A stretch of 64,000 nt of DNA from Hyphomicrobiales bacterium (GTDB lineage: Bacteria; Pseudomonadota; Alphaproteobacteria; Rhizobiales; Beijerinckiaceae). Made by a program: the position numbers and the translations under genes. Position 1 is the stretch's first letter. Every line of letters starts with the position of its first letter. The notes beneath the pieces were generated by a model. That model had not been told where the DNA came from, did not search any database, and saw only the letters and a program-made list of their open reading frames with translations. Location: positions 62,001 to 126,000 of the forward strand of contig JAIXYZ010000007.1 in NCBI GenBank assembly GCA_027489955.1, given 5' to 3'. Positions 1 to 10,048 of this stretch are shown in pieces.

Positions 1-1
1 G

Positions 2-922
2 CGCCAGCATCATCCGATCGACGACGTGCTGGATCGCCAGCTCATCGCCGAGGCGGCCTCGGCCCTCGAGGGCGGGGCCCCCGTCGTCATTCAGAAGACG
101 ATCGGCAACGTCGACCGCACCACGGGCGCCATGCTGTCGGGCGAGATCGCCCGCCGCTACGGCCATGCGGGCCTGCCCGACGACACGATCACGGTGAAGC
201 TGAAGGGCACGGCTGGCCAGTCGTTCGGCGCCTTCGTGGCCGCCGGCGTCACGCTGGAGCTCACCGGCCAGGCCAACGACTATGTCGGCAAGGGGCTGTC
301 CGGCGGCAGGCTGATCATCAAGCCGGACCCGGCCTGCCCCGCCGTCCCGGAGAAGTCGATCATCGTCGGCAACACGGTCCTGTACGGCGCGATCTCGGGC
401 GAGGCCTATTTCCGCGGCGTCGCGGGCGAGCGGTTCGCCGTTCGCAATTCCGGCGCCGTCGCCGTCGTCGAGGGCACGGGCGACCACGGCTGCGAATACA
501 TGACCGGCGGCGTCGTCGTCGTCATCGGCGAGACCGGCCGCAACTTCGCCGCCGGCATGTCGGGCGGCATCGCCTATGTGCTGGACGAGGCGGGCTCCTT
601 TGCCAAGCGCTGCAACCTCTCCATGGTGGACCTGGAGCCGGTCCCCGAGGAGGAGGACCTGATGGAGCGCCTGCACCATCACGGCGGCGACCTGGAGCAC
701 AAGGGGCGCATCGACATCCTCGCCGACATGTCGGGCCACGACGAGGAGCGGCTGATGCAGCTCATCGCGAACCACCTGAAATACACGGGCTCGGCGCGCG
801 CCAAGGCCATTCTGGACGACTGGGCCGCCTACCGAACGAAGTTCGTGAAGGTGATGCCGGTGGAATACCGCCGCGCGCTCCAGGAAATGGAGCGGGCCCG
901 GACGCTGCAGGCGGCGGAGTAG
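2..922 (+). CDS. gltB: Glutamate synthase large subunit, 3' part (partial)
   Basis: This is the C-terminal 306 residues of the NADPH-dependent glutamate synthase alpha chain, which makes glutamate from glutamine and 2-oxoglutarate in the cytoplasm. The reading frame is open to the left edge (GTG at 26 is an internal codon), so the amidotransferase and FMN/Fe-S domains lie outside the window. What is seen is the glycine-repeat beta-helix (GXGXG) domain: [13 protein letters not shown] near residue 100 and the turns [11 protein letters not shown] and [11 protein letters not shown]. The chain ends in a helical tail. gltD follows on the same strand after 148 bp, so the two subunits form one operon. 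Identification is firm. Confidence 0.97.
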   Translation, partial: RQHHPIDDVLDRQLIAEAASALEGGAPVVIQKTIGNVDRTTGAMLSGEIARRYGHAGLPDDTITVKLKGTAGQSFGAFVAAGVTLELTGQANDYVGKGLSGGRLIIKPDPACPAVPEKSIIVGNTVLYGAISGEAYFRGVAGERFAVRNSGAVAVVEGTGDHGCEYMTGGVVVVIGETGRNFAAGMSGGIAYVLDEAGSFAKRCNLSMVDLEPVPEEEDLMERLHHHGGDLEHKGRIDILADMSGHDEERLMQLIANHLKYTGSARAKAILDDWAAYRTKFVKVMPVEYRRALQEMERARTLQAAE

Positions 923-932
923 GATACCGCCC

Positions 933-1053
933 TGTCATCCCCGGCGGCGCGTCAGCGCCGGGAAGGGGATCCAGGACGGTGATTGACGATGGAAACGGCC
1001 GGCAAGGCCTGGATCCCCTTCCCGCCCCGCTTCGCGGTGCGCCGGGGATGACA
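933..1053. repeat. Palindromic intergenic element between gltB and gltD
   Basis: The left arm (933-975) and right arm (1008-1053) are near-perfect inverted complements. The outer ends read TGTCATCCCCGGC and GCCGGGGATGACA, and the inner parts read GGGAAGGGGATCCAGG and its complement. The loop is about 30 bases. Each arm also holds a small GC palindrome. It fills nearly the whole gltB-gltD gap and resembles the dispersed palindromic or MITE-like elements common in alphaproteobacterial intergenic DNA. In the transcript it would fold into a long stem between the two glt cistrons. Repeat-family membership is inference. Confidence 0.8.
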
Positions 1054-1070
1054 CTGCGATAGGCGAGACG

Positions 1071-2495
1071 ATGGGCAAGGTAACCGGCTTTCTCGAATAC
1101 GACCGGCAGGAGCAGAAGTATCAGCTCGCCGGGGATCGCATCCGCCATTTCCGGGAGTTCACGCTCCCGCTGGAAGAAGGCGACGTGAAGAAGCAGGCCG
1201 CCCGCTGCATGGATTGCGGGATCCCCTTCTGCCACGGCCCCACCGGCTGCCCGGTGCATAACCAGATCCCGGACTGGAACGACCTCGTCTTCTCCGGGGA
1301 CTGGGAGGAGGCCGCCCGCAACCTCCACTCCACCAACAACTTCCCCGAGTTCACGGGCCGCATCTGCCCCGCGCCCTGCGAGGAGGCGTGCACGCTGAAC
1401 CTCGAGAACGTGCCGGTCACGATCAAGACGATCGAGCAGGCCATCGCGGACAAGAGCTGGGAGATGGGCTGGGTCCGCCCCGAGATCGCGGAGACGCGCA
1501 CCGGCAAGAGCGTCGGCATCGTCGGGTCCGGCCCTGCGGGGCTCGCCGCCGCCCAGCAGCTGGCCCGGACCGGGCACGAGGTCCATGTCTACGAGCGCGA
1601 ACCTCGCGCCGGAGGCCTCCTGCGCTACGGCATTCCCGACTTCAAGATGGAGAAGCGCCACATCGACCGGCGCATCGCCCAGATGGAGGCCGAGGGCGTC
1701 ACGTTCCACTACGGCGCGAATGTCGGGGTCACGACCTCGTTCGCCGAGCTGGAGGCGCGCCATGACGCCGTGCTGCTGGCGGGCGGGGCCGAGGCGCCGC
1801 GCGATCCGCAGCTGCCAGGCATGGAGCTGGACGGCGTGCACTACGCCATGCCGTTCCTGACCCAGCAGAACCGGCGCGTCGGCGGCGAGGACGTCTCCGG
1901 CATCAAGCCGATCCTGGCGTCCGGCAAGCAGGTCGTGGTGATCGGCGGCGGCGACACGGCGTCCGACTGCATCGGCACGTCCTTCCGCCAGGGTGCCCTC
2001 TCCGTCACGCAGCTAGACATCCGTCCGATGCCGCCGATGATCGAGGACAAGCTCACGGTCTGGCCCTACTGGCCGACCAAGTTCCGCACCTCCTCATCCC
2101 AGGCCGAGGGCGCCGAGCGCGAGTTCCAGGCGGCGACGCTGGGCATGGTCGGGCGCAACGGCAAGCTCACCGGCGTCAACTGCGCGCGCGTCGACGAGAA
2201 GCGCCGCCCGATCCCGGGCACGGAATTCGTGATCCCCGCCGATCTCGTCTTCATCGCCATCGGCTTTGCCGGATCGGTGACGGACGGCATGATCGAACAG
2301 GCCGGCGTCGCCGTGGACCGCCGCGCCAACGTGGTCGCCAACGACCTTGACTACCGCACCAGCCGCGACAAGGTCTTCGCCGCCGGCGACATGCGCCGCG
2401 GCCAGTCGCTCGTCGTCTGGGCGATCCGCGAGGGCCGTCAGGCCGCGCGGGCCATCGACGAGTTCCTGATGGGAGCGAGCGTCCTGCCGCGCTGA
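1071..2495 (+). CDS. gltD: Glutamate synthase small subunit
   Basis: This 474-residue protein is the NADPH-oxidising beta chain of glutamate synthase; it passes electrons to the large subunit. The N-terminal cysteine cluster ([31 protein letters not shown]) binds Fe-S centres. A Rossmann FAD motif follows ([15 protein letters not shown], about residues 150-165), and a second nucleotide site [13 protein letters not shown] lies near residue 290. The C-terminal FAD contact is [18 protein letters not shown]. The length is typical of the family. It is the second gene of the glt operon, with no unusual features. Confidence 0.97.
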   Translation: MGKVTGFLEYDRQEQKYQLAGDRIRHFREFTLPLEEGDVKKQAARCMDCGIPFCHGPTGCPVHNQIPDWNDLVFSGDWEEAARNLHSTNNFPEFTGRICPAPCEEACTLNLENVPVTIKTIEQAIADKSWEMGWVRPEIAETRTGKSVGIVGSGPAGLAAAQQLARTGHEVHVYEREPRAGGLLRYGIPDFKMEKRHIDRRIAQMEAEGVTFHYGANVGVTTSFAELEARHDAVLLAGGAEAPRDPQLPGMELDGVHYAMPFLTQQNRRVGGEDVSGIKPILASGKQVVVIGGGDTASDCIGTSFRQGALSVTQLDIRPMPPMIEDKLTVWPYWPTKFRTSSSQAEGAEREFQAATLGMVGRNGKLTGVNCARVDEKRRPIPGTEFVIPADLVFIAIGFAGSVTDGMIEQAGVAVDRRANVVANDLDYRTSRDKVFAAGDMRRGQSLVVWAIREGRQAARAIDEFLMGASVLPR

Positions 2496-2636
2496 GCTAG
2501 CGCGGCCCCATGCGAAGTGCTGTTCCGCGGTTAGGGGCTTGCCGGGTCGGCGATTGGCCTGCGGCCACGCCTTCCCGGCCTGGCATTAGGAGTGTGCCCC
2601 CATATTCGCTTGTTCAGCGCACCAGCAAGGTTGACG

Positions 2637-3083
2637 TTAAGCCAAGACTGAAAACTCTCCGTCTTTGAAGCCGCTGGAGACTTTGATCGCATAACCACCG
2701 CACAGCATTTTAATCAATTTTAGCATTCCATATTTCGATAGATCCTTCGCGCCACGTACCGAGAAATCAGAGGCGGGAGTATATTCATCAGAAAATAGTA
2801 GATTTAACGTCGTGCTGGTTTCAAGCAATACTTGTATTTCGCGGAAAAGCGATCTCGTTGGTCCAAGTGCGCGCAGCGAGAGATCAACGAACTCATGGCT
2901 TGTGTCGCAGCCTTGCAATGAAACGATAAACTGATCGCCCGCATCGCAGCCGTTCTCCGTCAGCATTTGCGCCAAAAAGCTGGAATTCACGGCACCGGGC
3001 ACAAGCTGGTGAACTGCGTAACCTTCGGGAAAAACCTTTAGCGGATCCTTGCGAACAACGGACCCGAAAATAAAGAAACTCAT
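2637..3083 (-). CDS. Orphan hypothetical protein, low-GC
   Basis: This 148-residue soluble protein starts MSFFIFGSVVRKDP. I do not recognise the family. No signal peptide or membrane segment is visible; hydrophobic strands alternate with polar turns and there are four cysteines. Base composition and codon choice (many A/T third positions) differ strongly from the genes on both sides, which points to recent acquisition. It is a singleton between gltD (plus strand) and the DUF459 gene (minus strand), with no recombinase or repeat next to it. A small, acquired singleton of this kind could be an immunity-type or phage-derived protein, but nothing in the sequence proves that. The frame itself looks real: it is uninterrupted in AT-rich DNA, where random ORFs are rare. 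Confidence 0.6.
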   Translation of the reverse strand: MSFFIFGSVVRKDPLKVFPEGYAVHQLVPGAVNSSFLAQMLTENGCDAGDQFIVSLQGCDTSHEFVDLSLRALGPTRSLFREIQVLLETSTTLNLLFSDEYTPASDFSVRGAKDLSKYGMLKLIKMLCGGYAIKVSSGFKDGEFSVLA

Positions 3084-3101
3084 TCAATCCTCGAATTGGA
3101 A

Positions 3102-4322
3102 CTACCGCGGCCAGCGGAAATCGTCCGCCCGGCCGGCGACGGCCTCGGGCGGGCGTCCCTCCACCAGGACCTGCTGTACGATCGGGTTGTCCCGGCGCAG
3201 GGCGGCCGAGCGCGACATCAGCAGCGCGCCGGGCGAGGCCTCGATCCGCGTCAGCGGCATGATCGGCCCGGCGAGCGGCTTGAACGGGATCGCGGGAACG
3301 CCCGGCAGTTCGGGAAGCGGCGGGATCACGACGTCCACCCCGGCACCGAGAGATGGCGGCTGGACCGCGTTGGGGTCGCTCTGCAGCGCCACCACGTTGG
3401 ACGGGCCGCGCGTATCGATGAGCCGCTTCAGCTCGAGCTCGACGAAATGCGCCGCCTTGCGCGCGCCGGCCCGCGTGAAATGGACGCCGTCGGCGGTGCG
3501 CAGCCGCGTCACCTGCCCGGTCAGGTCGGGACCCGTCGTGACGAAGCGGTTCTCGTCGTCGACGAAGCCACCCCACAGGTCGACGAAGATGCCGCCGGCG
3601 CGCTGGACGCGGTCGCGGAACATCTCGTTCAGCGCCACCATGTCGTTGGACAGCCGCTCGTTCTTCATCGGCGGCATGCCGACCCACAGGAGCGGGATCC
3701 GCCGGTCCGCGAAGGCGCGGGCAATGGCATCGATCCGCTGGCCGTAGAGCTCCTTCCAGCGATCGGTGAAAGGCTCGACCGTCGTCTCGCCGTCGCGGAG
3801 CTGCTGCCGGTCGTTGGCGCCCAGCATCATCACGGCGAAGCTCACCTTCTCGCCGGAGGCCAGCATGTCGGCGACCGATTTCGGCCAGTCGTAGAAGTCT
3901 GCGCGCACCAGGCCGGAATTGGGCCGCGCCTTGCGCACGATGGCGACCTCGCCGACATCGGCAAAAGCCTCGCCGAGGCCGTGGACGATGAGGTCGGCGA
4001 GCGAATCGCCCATCACCGCGACGAAGGTGGTCGCCTCCACCTGTGGCTTTTCCGGCGTATCGGCGACGATCACGGTCGAGGGCGCGACCCGGCGCGGCGC
4101 CGGCTGTGCCCGCGGGCGCAGCTGCGGCGGCGGGCGGTTGTCCTGGAAGAGGCGGAAGGTCGGCTGACGGTTCTCGCGCAGGAAGAAGTAGCGGTCGTCC
4201 TGGTTCTGCGCCGCGGCGAAGGGGCCGGCGGTCACGAACAGAAGGACGCTCAGGATCCCGGCCGCCCGCCAGCGGGCGGGCGTGACGGCGCGGATGAGCG
4301 ATGCAAGGGCGCGGCCGAACAT
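3102..4322 (-). CDS. DUF459-type SGNH hydrolase, exported
   Basis: This protein of about 406 residues begins with a signal peptide or N-terminal membrane anchor, followed by a proline/arginine-rich linker. The SGNH/GDSL-like hydrolase fold starts near residue 100. Visible motifs are block I VMGDSLAD (catalytic Ser), the Asn block MMLGANDRQ, and the C-terminal TADGVHFT block holding the Asp-His pair. Members of the DUF459 group are common in Hyphomicrobiales and are thought to be periplasmic esterases or acetylesterases acting on envelope polymers; the substrate is unknown. A GTG nine bases upstream (4331) is an alternative start. The neighbouring lytic transglycosylase on the same strand suggests a cell-wall role, which is inference. 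Confidence 0.85.
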   Translation of the reverse strand: MFGRALASLIRAVTPARWRAAGILSVLLFVTAGPFAAAQNQDDRYFFLRENRQPTFRLFQDNRPPPQLRPRAQPAPRRVAPSTVIVADTPEKPQVEATTFVAVMGDSLADLIVHGLGEAFADVGEVAIVRKARPNSGLVRADFYDWPKSVADMLASGEKVSFAVMMLGANDRQQLRDGETTVEPFTDRWKELYGQRIDAIARAFADRRIPLLWVGMPPMKNERLSNDMVALNEMFRDRVQRAGGIFVDLWGGFVDDENRFVTTGPDLTGQVTRLRTADGVHFTRAGARKAAHFVELELKRLIDTRGPSNVVALQSDPNAVQPPSLGAGVDVVIPPLPELPGVPAIPFKPLAGPIMPLTRIEASPGALLMSRSAALRRDNPIVQQVLVEGRPPEAVAGRADDFRWPR

Positions 4323-4368
4323 GGCGGCCACTATAGCGCGGGGGAAGCGCGCCGTCAGCGTCCCGGCC

Positions 4369-5622
4369 TCAATTGCTCGCCAGGCGCATCCGTTCCAGCA
4401 GCGCCGGCGTCGGATAGCCGTCCGGCACCAGATTGTGCTTTTCCTGATAGCGGCGGACCGCCTCGCGGGTCTTCGTGCCGATGCGCCCGTCGGGCTCGCC
4501 GTTGTCGAAGCCCATGGCGTTCAGGCGCCGCTGCACCTCTTCCGTCTGCTGCTTGCTCAGATGCGGCTCGGTCACCGGCCAGCGCGCGACGAGCGCCTGT
4601 CCGCCGATGGAGCGGTCGCCCAGATGCGCGACGCCGAGCGCATAGGCGTCAGAGGAATTGTAGGCCTTGATCGCGATGAAGTTGTCGGTGAGCAGGAAGG
4701 CGGGCCCGCGCACGCCCGCGGGGAAGAAGAGATAAGCCTCGGCCGCGCCCGCCGGCAGGGCGACTCCGCCCGCCCGCTTCAGGCCGGACTGCGCCCATTG
4801 CGACAGGCTCTGCCGGCGATGCACGAAGCGGAAATTGTGCGGCAGAGCCACCTCGACACCCCAGGGCGCCGCCGGCTGCCAGCCATGCTGCTTGAGATAG
4901 TTCGCGGTGGAGGCCAGCGCGTCGGGAATGCTGTTCCAGATGTCGCGGCGGCCGTCGCCATCGAAGTCGACGGCGTATTTCATGAAGCTGGAGGGCATGA
5001 ACTGCGTCTGGCCCATGGCGCCGGCCCAGGAGCCGGTCATGCGGTCCCGGGCGATGTGCCGCTCCTCCAGGATCTGCAGGGCGACGATCAGCTCGTTGCG
5101 GAAGAAGTCTCCGCGATAGCCCTCATGGGCGAGCGTCACCAGCGAGCGGATGACGTCCTTGCCGCCGGTGAACGAGCCGAAATTGGTCTCCATGCCCCAG
5201 ATGCCGAGCACCGCGCTGCGCGGTACGCCGTACTGGCGCTCGATGCGCGCCAGCACGTCGGCATAGCGCTCCGCCATCGCCTTGCCCTTGGCCACCCGCT
5301 CCGGCGCGGCGGCGGAATTCATGTAGGCCCAGATCGGCTGGACGAATTCGCTCTGCTTGCGCGTGAGCGCGACGACGGACGGGTCGGGCTGCAGGCCGGA
5401 GAAGGCGCGGTCGAACGTGGCGCGCGAGACGCCCTTGGCCCGGGCCTCGGGCCACAGCCCCTCCACGAACGCGCCGAACTCTCCGCGCAGCGGCGCGGGC
5501 GCCGGCACCGGCGGCGTGGTGGCGGTGTAGGCGTCCAGCGTGGCGCAGCCCGGCAGGGCGAACGCAGCGGCAAGGCCTGCGGCGCGGACGAGGCGGCGGA
5601 ATGTCGGCTTCGGCATGTCCAT
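4369..5622 (-). CDS. MltB-family lytic murein transglycosylase, lipoprotein
   Basis: This 417-residue peptidoglycan lyase cleaves the MurNAc-GlcNAc bond to form 1,6-anhydro ends. The start at 5622 is chosen because it gives a lipoprotein signal with lipobox LPGC (Cys near residue 30); the frame stays open upstream to 5754, but that stretch is not signal-like. The transglycosylase domain carries the catalytic glutamate in LGIWGMETNFG, followed by GAMGQTQFMPSSF and DGDGRRDIWNS, all typical of the MltB/SLT_2 group. A peptidoglycan-binding domain of the PG_binding_1 type closes the protein (VQRRLNAMGFDNGEPDGRIG). It would be anchored in the outer membrane, facing the periplasm. It is probably co-oriented with the DUF459 hydrolase as an envelope pair. 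Confidence 0.92.
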   Translation of the reverse strand: MDMPKPTFRRLVRAAGLAAAFALPGCATLDAYTATTPPVPAPAPLRGEFGAFVEGLWPEARAKGVSRATFDRAFSGLQPDPSVVALTRKQSEFVQPIWAYMNSAAAPERVAKGKAMAERYADVLARIERQYGVPRSAVLGIWGMETNFGSFTGGKDVIRSLVTLAHEGYRGDFFRNELIVALQILEERHIARDRMTGSWAGAMGQTQFMPSSFMKYAVDFDGDGRRDIWNSIPDALASTANYLKQHGWQPAAPWGVEVALPHNFRFVHRRQSLSQWAQSGLKRAGGVALPAGAAEAYLFFPAGVRGPAFLLTDNFIAIKAYNSSDAYALGVAHLGDRSIGGQALVARWPVTEPHLSKQQTEEVQRRLNAMGFDNGEPDGRIGTKTREAVRRYQEKHNLVPDGYPTPALLERMRLASN

Positions 5623-5722
5623 CGGGCGAGGTTGGAACGGCTGATCGGAGCGCCCGATCATGGTTTCCCAATGGTTGCGGAGTTGTGAAGAGGGCTCTTG
5701 GACACGACGCCGCGATGAGCCG

Positions 5723-6268
5723 TCAGGCGTCTTGCGTGCCGGGCCATTCGGCAAAGGTCGGGATATCGAGCGGCCGCCCCTCCGCCTGCGCGAAGGCCAC
5801 GTAGTCGATCTTCAGGATCTCCTCGAAGAGCGGGGGCGCGGACACGACCATCCGCATGCCCCGGTCGAGGATCACGAGCGTGAAGCCGTCCGCCACCTGC
5901 CGCCGCAGGTAGTCGACGATGGCCGAGCGCTTCCACTGCAGGGGCCGTGCGGGATCGACGAAGAGCACATAGGCCCGCTCCACCGGATCGCGGTGGAAAT
6001 AGGCTCCCGCATCCAGCGGATGGGGGATGAGGCTGCGCTCGGGCGCCTGGGCGAGGCGGGCCGCCAGATAGGCGCAGTTATAGGCGCTGCAGGCGGCCGG
6101 CCGCTCGGGCTGGCCGAAGATGCCGCAGCCCCGGTTGGCGATATGCCGGCACGGCCGGTACATCGGCTTGTCGAGGGCGAGGATTTCCGGAAGCGTGCAG
6201 CAATAGGTGCATGTCCGGCACCAGGAGACGCGCTCCCCCGCTTCCTTGCGACGCTTGGCCTGGCCCAT
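5723..6268 (-). CDS. Cysteine-cluster protein, YkgJ/UPF0153-like
   Basis: This 181-residue cytoplasmic protein has an N-terminal cysteine cluster: CRTCTYCC at residues 17-24, then CRH, RGCGIF, and CSAYNC near residue 65. The order CxxCxxCC...C...C is that of the YkgJ-type (CxCxxCC) family, predicted to bind zinc or iron. The C-terminal half has no motif I can name. It begins MGQAKRRKEAG, and a SecA-like zinc tail is absent. The function of this family is not established. It lies just upstream of the transglycosylase gene on the same strand. Confidence 0.7.
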   Translation of the reverse strand: MGQAKRRKEAGERVSWCRTCTYCCTLPEILALDKPMYRPCRHIANRGCGIFGQPERPAACSAYNCAYLAARLAQAPERSLIPHPLDAGAYFHRDPVERAYVLFVDPARPLQWKRSAIVDYLRRQVADGFTLVILDRGMRMVVSAPPLFEEILKIDYVAFAQAEGRPLDIPTFAEWPGTQDA

Positions 6269-6311
6269 CCGTGCTCCCGCCTTCCGGTCCGTCCTAGCGC
6301 GGGGCGGGCGT

Positions 6312-7301
6312 TCAGGCCACGTTCTTGGTCTTCAGCGAGCGTTCCCAGCGCAGGGCCTGGTCGACGATCTCTTCCAGGTTGTCGTGCTGCGGCGTCCAGC
6401 CGAGCTCGGCGCGCACGCGGTCGGCCTTCGCGACGATGGCCGCGGGGTCGCCGGCGCGGCGCTGCGCGTATTCCACGGGGAAATCGACGCCGGAGACGCG
6501 CTTCACCACGTCGATCACCTCCAGCACCGAATAGCCGCGGCCATAGCCGCAATTCAGCACCGTGCTCTGCCCGCCGCTACGCAAATAGGACAGCGCCTTC
6601 AAATGCGCGTCCGCCAGGTCCGAGACCTGGATGTAGTCGCGCAGGCAGGAGCCGTCGGGCGTCGGGAAATCCGTGCCGTAGACCTGCATCCCGGGCCGGT
6701 CGCCCAGGGCCGCCTGGGCGGCGACCTTGATGAGGTGGGTGGCGTTGGGGGTGGACTGGCCGGTGCGGCCGCGCGGATCGGCGCCCGCGACGTTGAAGTA
6801 GCGCAGGACGACATAGCCGAGCCCATGCGCCCGGCCCGCATCCTGCAGCATCCATTCCGTCATCAGCTTGGAGCGCCCGTAGGGCGAGACCGGGTCGAGG
6901 GGCAGGTCCTCGGGCACCGGGATCGTGGTCGGCTCGCCGTAGACCGCGGCCGTGGAGGAGAAGATGAAGTGCTTCACCCCGGCCGCCACCGCGGCCGCGA
7001 TCAGCGCGCGCGACTTCACGGTGTTGGCCAGGTAGTAGCCGAGCGGGTCTGCAACCGAGTCCGGCACGACGATGCGGGCGGCGAAATGGGCGATGGCGGT
7101 GACGCCGTGCTCGGCCATCACCCGCTTCATCAGCTCCTCGTCGCCGCAATCCCCGACGACCAGCGTCGCCTCCGGCGGCAGGGCCCACCAGAACCCGGTC
7201 GACAGGTTGTCGACGACGACGACCTTCTCGCCGGCATCCAGGAGCGCCAGCACCATGTGGCTGCCGATATAGCCGGCACCGCCGGTCACGAGCACAGTCA
7301 T
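6312..7301 (-). CDS. galE: UDP-glucose 4-epimerase
   Basis: This 329-residue extended short-chain dehydrogenase interconverts UDP-glucose and UDP-galactose using tightly bound NAD. The N-terminus has the Rossmann motif GGAGYIGSH (residues 7-15). The catalytic region shows [10 protein letters not shown] and then SPYGRSK (the YxxxK pair), and the family signature [11 protein letters not shown] follows. Length and ending are normal. galU lies divergently 170 bp away, so the two genes share an intergenic promoter region and both feed UDP-sugar supply for surface polysaccharide. Confidence 0.94.
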   Translation of the reverse strand: MTVLVTGGAGYIGSHMVLALLDAGEKVVVVDNLSTGFWWALPPEATLVVGDCGDEELMKRVMAEHGVTAIAHFAARIVVPDSVADPLGYYLANTVKSRALIAAAVAAGVKHFIFSSTAAVYGEPTTIPVPEDLPLDPVSPYGRSKLMTEWMLQDAGRAHGLGYVVLRYFNVAGADPRGRTGQSTPNATHLIKVAAQAALGDRPGMQVYGTDFPTPDGSCLRDYIQVSDLADAHLKALSYLRSGGQSTVLNCGYGRGYSVLEVIDVVKRVSGVDFPVEYAQRRAGDPAAIVAKADRVRAELGWTPQHDNLEEIVDQALRWERSLKTKNVA

Positions 7302-7471
7302 CGTTTCACCTCATTGCGCGCGGAACCGTATCTCGCACACAGACGTTGACGGCCGGTCAACGGCGTCTGCGCCGAACGGCGCCGTTGACGCTCGGCCCGC
7401 CGCGTCGTCTATCTGGACGCCCTGCCGTCCCGCTTCGCCCTCCCACCGTCCTCACCCGAGACAGCGATCCC

Positions 7472-8377
7472 ATGAGCAAGACTTCCCGCAACCGCATCCG
7501 CAAGGCCGTCTTCCCCGTCGCGGGGCTGGGCACGCGCTTCCTGCCCGCCACGAAGGCCGTGCCCAAGGAGATGCTGACCGTGGTCGACCGCCCGGTGATC
7601 CAGCATGTAGTGGACGAGGCGCGCGAGGCCGGGATCGAGCACTTCGTCTTCATTACGGGCCGGGGCAAGGCCGTGATCGAGGACCATTTCGACATCCAGT
7701 TCGAGCTCGACCGCACGCTGGCGGAACGCAACAAGACGCGCGAGCTGGAGGCGCTGGCAAAGGACCTGCCGGCCGCAGGCACGACGAGCTTCACGCGCCA
7801 GCAGGCGCCGCTCGGCCTGGGCCATGCGGTCTGGTGCGCGCGCGACATCGTCGGCGACGAGCCCTTCGCGCTGCTTCTGCCCGACATGCTGCATCACGGC
7901 TCGCCCGGCGCCATGAAGGGCATGATCGAGGCCTATGAGGAGACCGGCGGCAACATCGTCGCCGTCTACGAGGTGCCCGACGACCAGACGCACCAGTACG
8001 GCATCGCCGATGTCGGGCAGGCCCGCGGCAAGGCGGGCAACGTGTTCCCCATCAACGCGATGGTGGAGAAGCCCGCCAGGGGTACCGCGCCGTCGAACCT
8101 CGCCATTTCCGGGCGCTATATCCTGCAGCCGGAGATTTTCGGGCTCCTGGAGAAGCAGGAGCGGGGCGCGGGCGGGGAAATCCAGCTCACCGATTCCATG
8201 CTGACCCTGGCCCGGCAGCAGGACTTCTTCGCCTATCGCTTCGACGGCGATATCTACGATTGCGGCATGAAGACCGGCTTCCTGATGGCGAACGTGGCCT
8301 ATGCCCTGTCGCGGCCGGATATCGCGGCCGCGTTCCGCGCCGACCTCGACGCCCTGATGGCGAAGCTGAAGGGCTGA
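7472..8377 (+). CDS. galU: UTP--glucose-1-phosphate uridylyltransferase
   Basis: This 301-residue enzyme makes UDP-glucose from UTP and glucose-1-phosphate. The nucleotidyltransferase signature [19 protein letters not shown] lies at residues 14-32. LLPDMLHH carries the metal-binding Asp, and [12 protein letters not shown] and [10 protein letters not shown] are family blocks. The frame is open further upstream to 7346, but the ATG at 7472 begins the conserved N-terminus. It stops four bases before the end of the convergent beta-barrel gene, so no separate terminator fits between them. Confidence 0.95.
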   Translation: MSKTSRNRIRKAVFPVAGLGTRFLPATKAVPKEMLTVVDRPVIQHVVDEAREAGIEHFVFITGRGKAVIEDHFDIQFELDRTLAERNKTRELEALAKDLPAAGTTSFTRQQAPLGLGHAVWCARDIVGDEPFALLLPDMLHHGSPGAMKGMIEAYEETGGNIVAVYEVPDDQTHQYGIADVGQARGKAGNVFPINAMVEKPARGTAPSNLAISGRYILQPEIFGLLEKQERGAGGEIQLTDSMLTLARQQDFFAYRFDGDIYDCGMKTGFLMANVAYALSRPDIAAAFRADLDALMAKLKG

Positions 8378-8381
8378 GCGG

Positions 8382-9893
8382 CTAGCGCTGTAGCCGCAGG
8401 CCCAGGAGGTACACGTTGGCGATGTAGTCCGACCCGAGCGCCGAGGAATCGAGGCGCTCGTGGGCGTAGCTCGCCCGCAGGACGAAGCTGCGCCCGATCT
8501 TGTAGTCGAGCTTCACGGAGGCGGACGTCGTGTCCTCCGTGAGGTTCACTCCGCGATAATCGGTCCGGCCGAAGGACAGCCCGCCGATCAGCGCCAGGTT
8601 GCGGCGCAGGTCGTGGGTGACCTCGATGCCGGCGCGATTGGTCACCGCGCCCGACGATCCCAGGATCGTGGTCTCGTCGAGCGTGGTCGCGAGCGTCAGG
8701 CGTGCTGTGGTCAGCGGCGTCACCGACCAGACCAGCGCCGCGTCGGCGACGGCTCCCTTCACGTCGGGCAGCCGGGCGTCGTCATAGCGCCGCAGCTGGT
8801 AGCCGGCGGATATCTCGCCGGTCAGGGTCCGGGTCAGCTCGACCTTGGTGCCCGCCTTCAGCCCGATGCCCGCGGACGAGCGCCGGAACCCGAACCGGTC
8901 GACCGCGTCGTCGCGCTCGCGGGTGTCGAGCGAGGCCTCGACGAAGGGCTGCAGCGCCGGGCTCGCCTCGAAGGCGCCGCGCAGTTTCAGCCCGTACTGG
9001 GTATAGTTACGGTCCCCCTGGTCCAGCGTCGCGCCATTGCTGAGCTTCGCGTCCTCATAGACGACCCGGTCGACAGCGCCCTTCAGCCCCAGGCTCAGCC
9101 GGTTGAAGGCGTGGCTCGCCCCGGCTTCGACCCCGTAGCTCGCGATGATCGGGCGGCCGCGCACGGCCGCGGTGAGATCGGGGCTCCCGGGCCGCTCGGT
9201 CTCCACCCGCAGGCGCCCCTCGATCGTGCCTTGCGTCTGGCGCGTGAAATCGTGCCGATAGGTGACGCGCCCCTCGGCGTCGGGACGGTCGGCGTCCGAC
9301 GCGTCGCGATAGGCCGAATAGCCGCCCCGCAGATATCCGTTCAGGTCGTGCCGGACCCAGTCCGACTGCAGGCGCAATTCCCCGTCGGTGCGGGTGAACA
9401 GCGAGCCCGCTGCGTTGCGTCCGCGGCCGCGCTGCGGGTTGTCGTCGTAGCCGACGCCCTGCTCGATGGCCGGCAGCAGCGTGACGCCGCCCAGCCGCAG
9501 CCCGAGCGGCGCGAACGGATCCTCGGTCGCCGGCCTCCGGCGGCGCGGCGGCGGCTCTTCCTGCGGCGGCGGCAGGGTGGCGACGGGCTGGATGACGGTG
9601 GCGCGTACGGGCGCCCGGACGGTCCCGGTCACGTCGCGGGAGACATCGCGCCGCGTCGGGTTGGGACGGACGGCAGCCGGCGCGCGCGGCGGGGCATCGG
9701 GGGCGCGCGCGTCCTCCGTGAGCCCGCGGAAGCCGCTGCCGGCGAGCGCGCCCGAAGGCTCGCGCTGGGCTGCAGCCCGGGCCGCCTGCTGGGCCCATGC
9801 CGGCCCGGCCGCAAGCACGCCCGCGAGCGCGAGGCCCGCGGCGGCGGCGAGGATCGGCAGGTCGGGACGAGACCGCAAGGCATGCTCCGGCAT
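8382..9893 (-). CDS. Outer membrane beta-barrel protein (porin-2 type)
   Basis: This 503-residue protein has a clear signal peptide ending AGPAWAQQ near residue 35. A low-complexity Pro/Arg/Ala-rich periplasmic region follows to about residue 125, and the rest is a long series of alternating amphipathic strands (for example SFVLRASYAHERLDSS, AGYQLRRYDDARL). This layout matches the beta-barrel porin 2 family (PF10082-like) found in Hyphomicrobiales. The protein ends in YLLGLRLQR, so the usual terminal aromatic residue of classical porins is missing. No ligand can be named. It is convergent with galU and divergent from kdsD. Confidence 0.78.
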   Translation of the reverse strand: MPEHALRSRPDLPILAAAAGLALAGVLAAGPAWAQQAARAAAQREPSGALAGSGFRGLTEDARAPDAPPRAPAAVRPNPTRRDVSRDVTGTVRAPVRATVIQPVATLPPPQEEPPPRRRRPATEDPFAPLGLRLGGVTLLPAIEQGVGYDDNPQRGRGRNAAGSLFTRTDGELRLQSDWVRHDLNGYLRGGYSAYRDASDADRPDAEGRVTYRHDFTRQTQGTIEGRLRVETERPGSPDLTAAVRGRPIIASYGVEAGASHAFNRLSLGLKGAVDRVVYEDAKLSNGATLDQGDRNYTQYGLKLRGAFEASPALQPFVEASLDTRERDDAVDRFGFRRSSAGIGLKAGTKVELTRTLTGEISAGYQLRRYDDARLPDVKGAVADAALVWSVTPLTTARLTLATTLDETTILGSSGAVTNRAGIEVTHDLRRNLALIGGLSFGRTDYRGVNLTEDTTSASVKLDYKIGRSFVLRASYAHERLDSSALGSDYIANVYLLGLRLQR

Positions 9894-10048
9894 CGCCGGA
9901 TGCGCGCAGGGCCTCCGGGATGGTTAACGGATGTAAAACGCGCGTGGTTAATGGGCCGTAACCACCGCCCCGACAGGCCTGCCTTCGGGCTGGACCACCG
10001 GGCGCTTCGCGCCTAGGTTCCGCACCGTCCGCCCCCGGAGGGAACACG

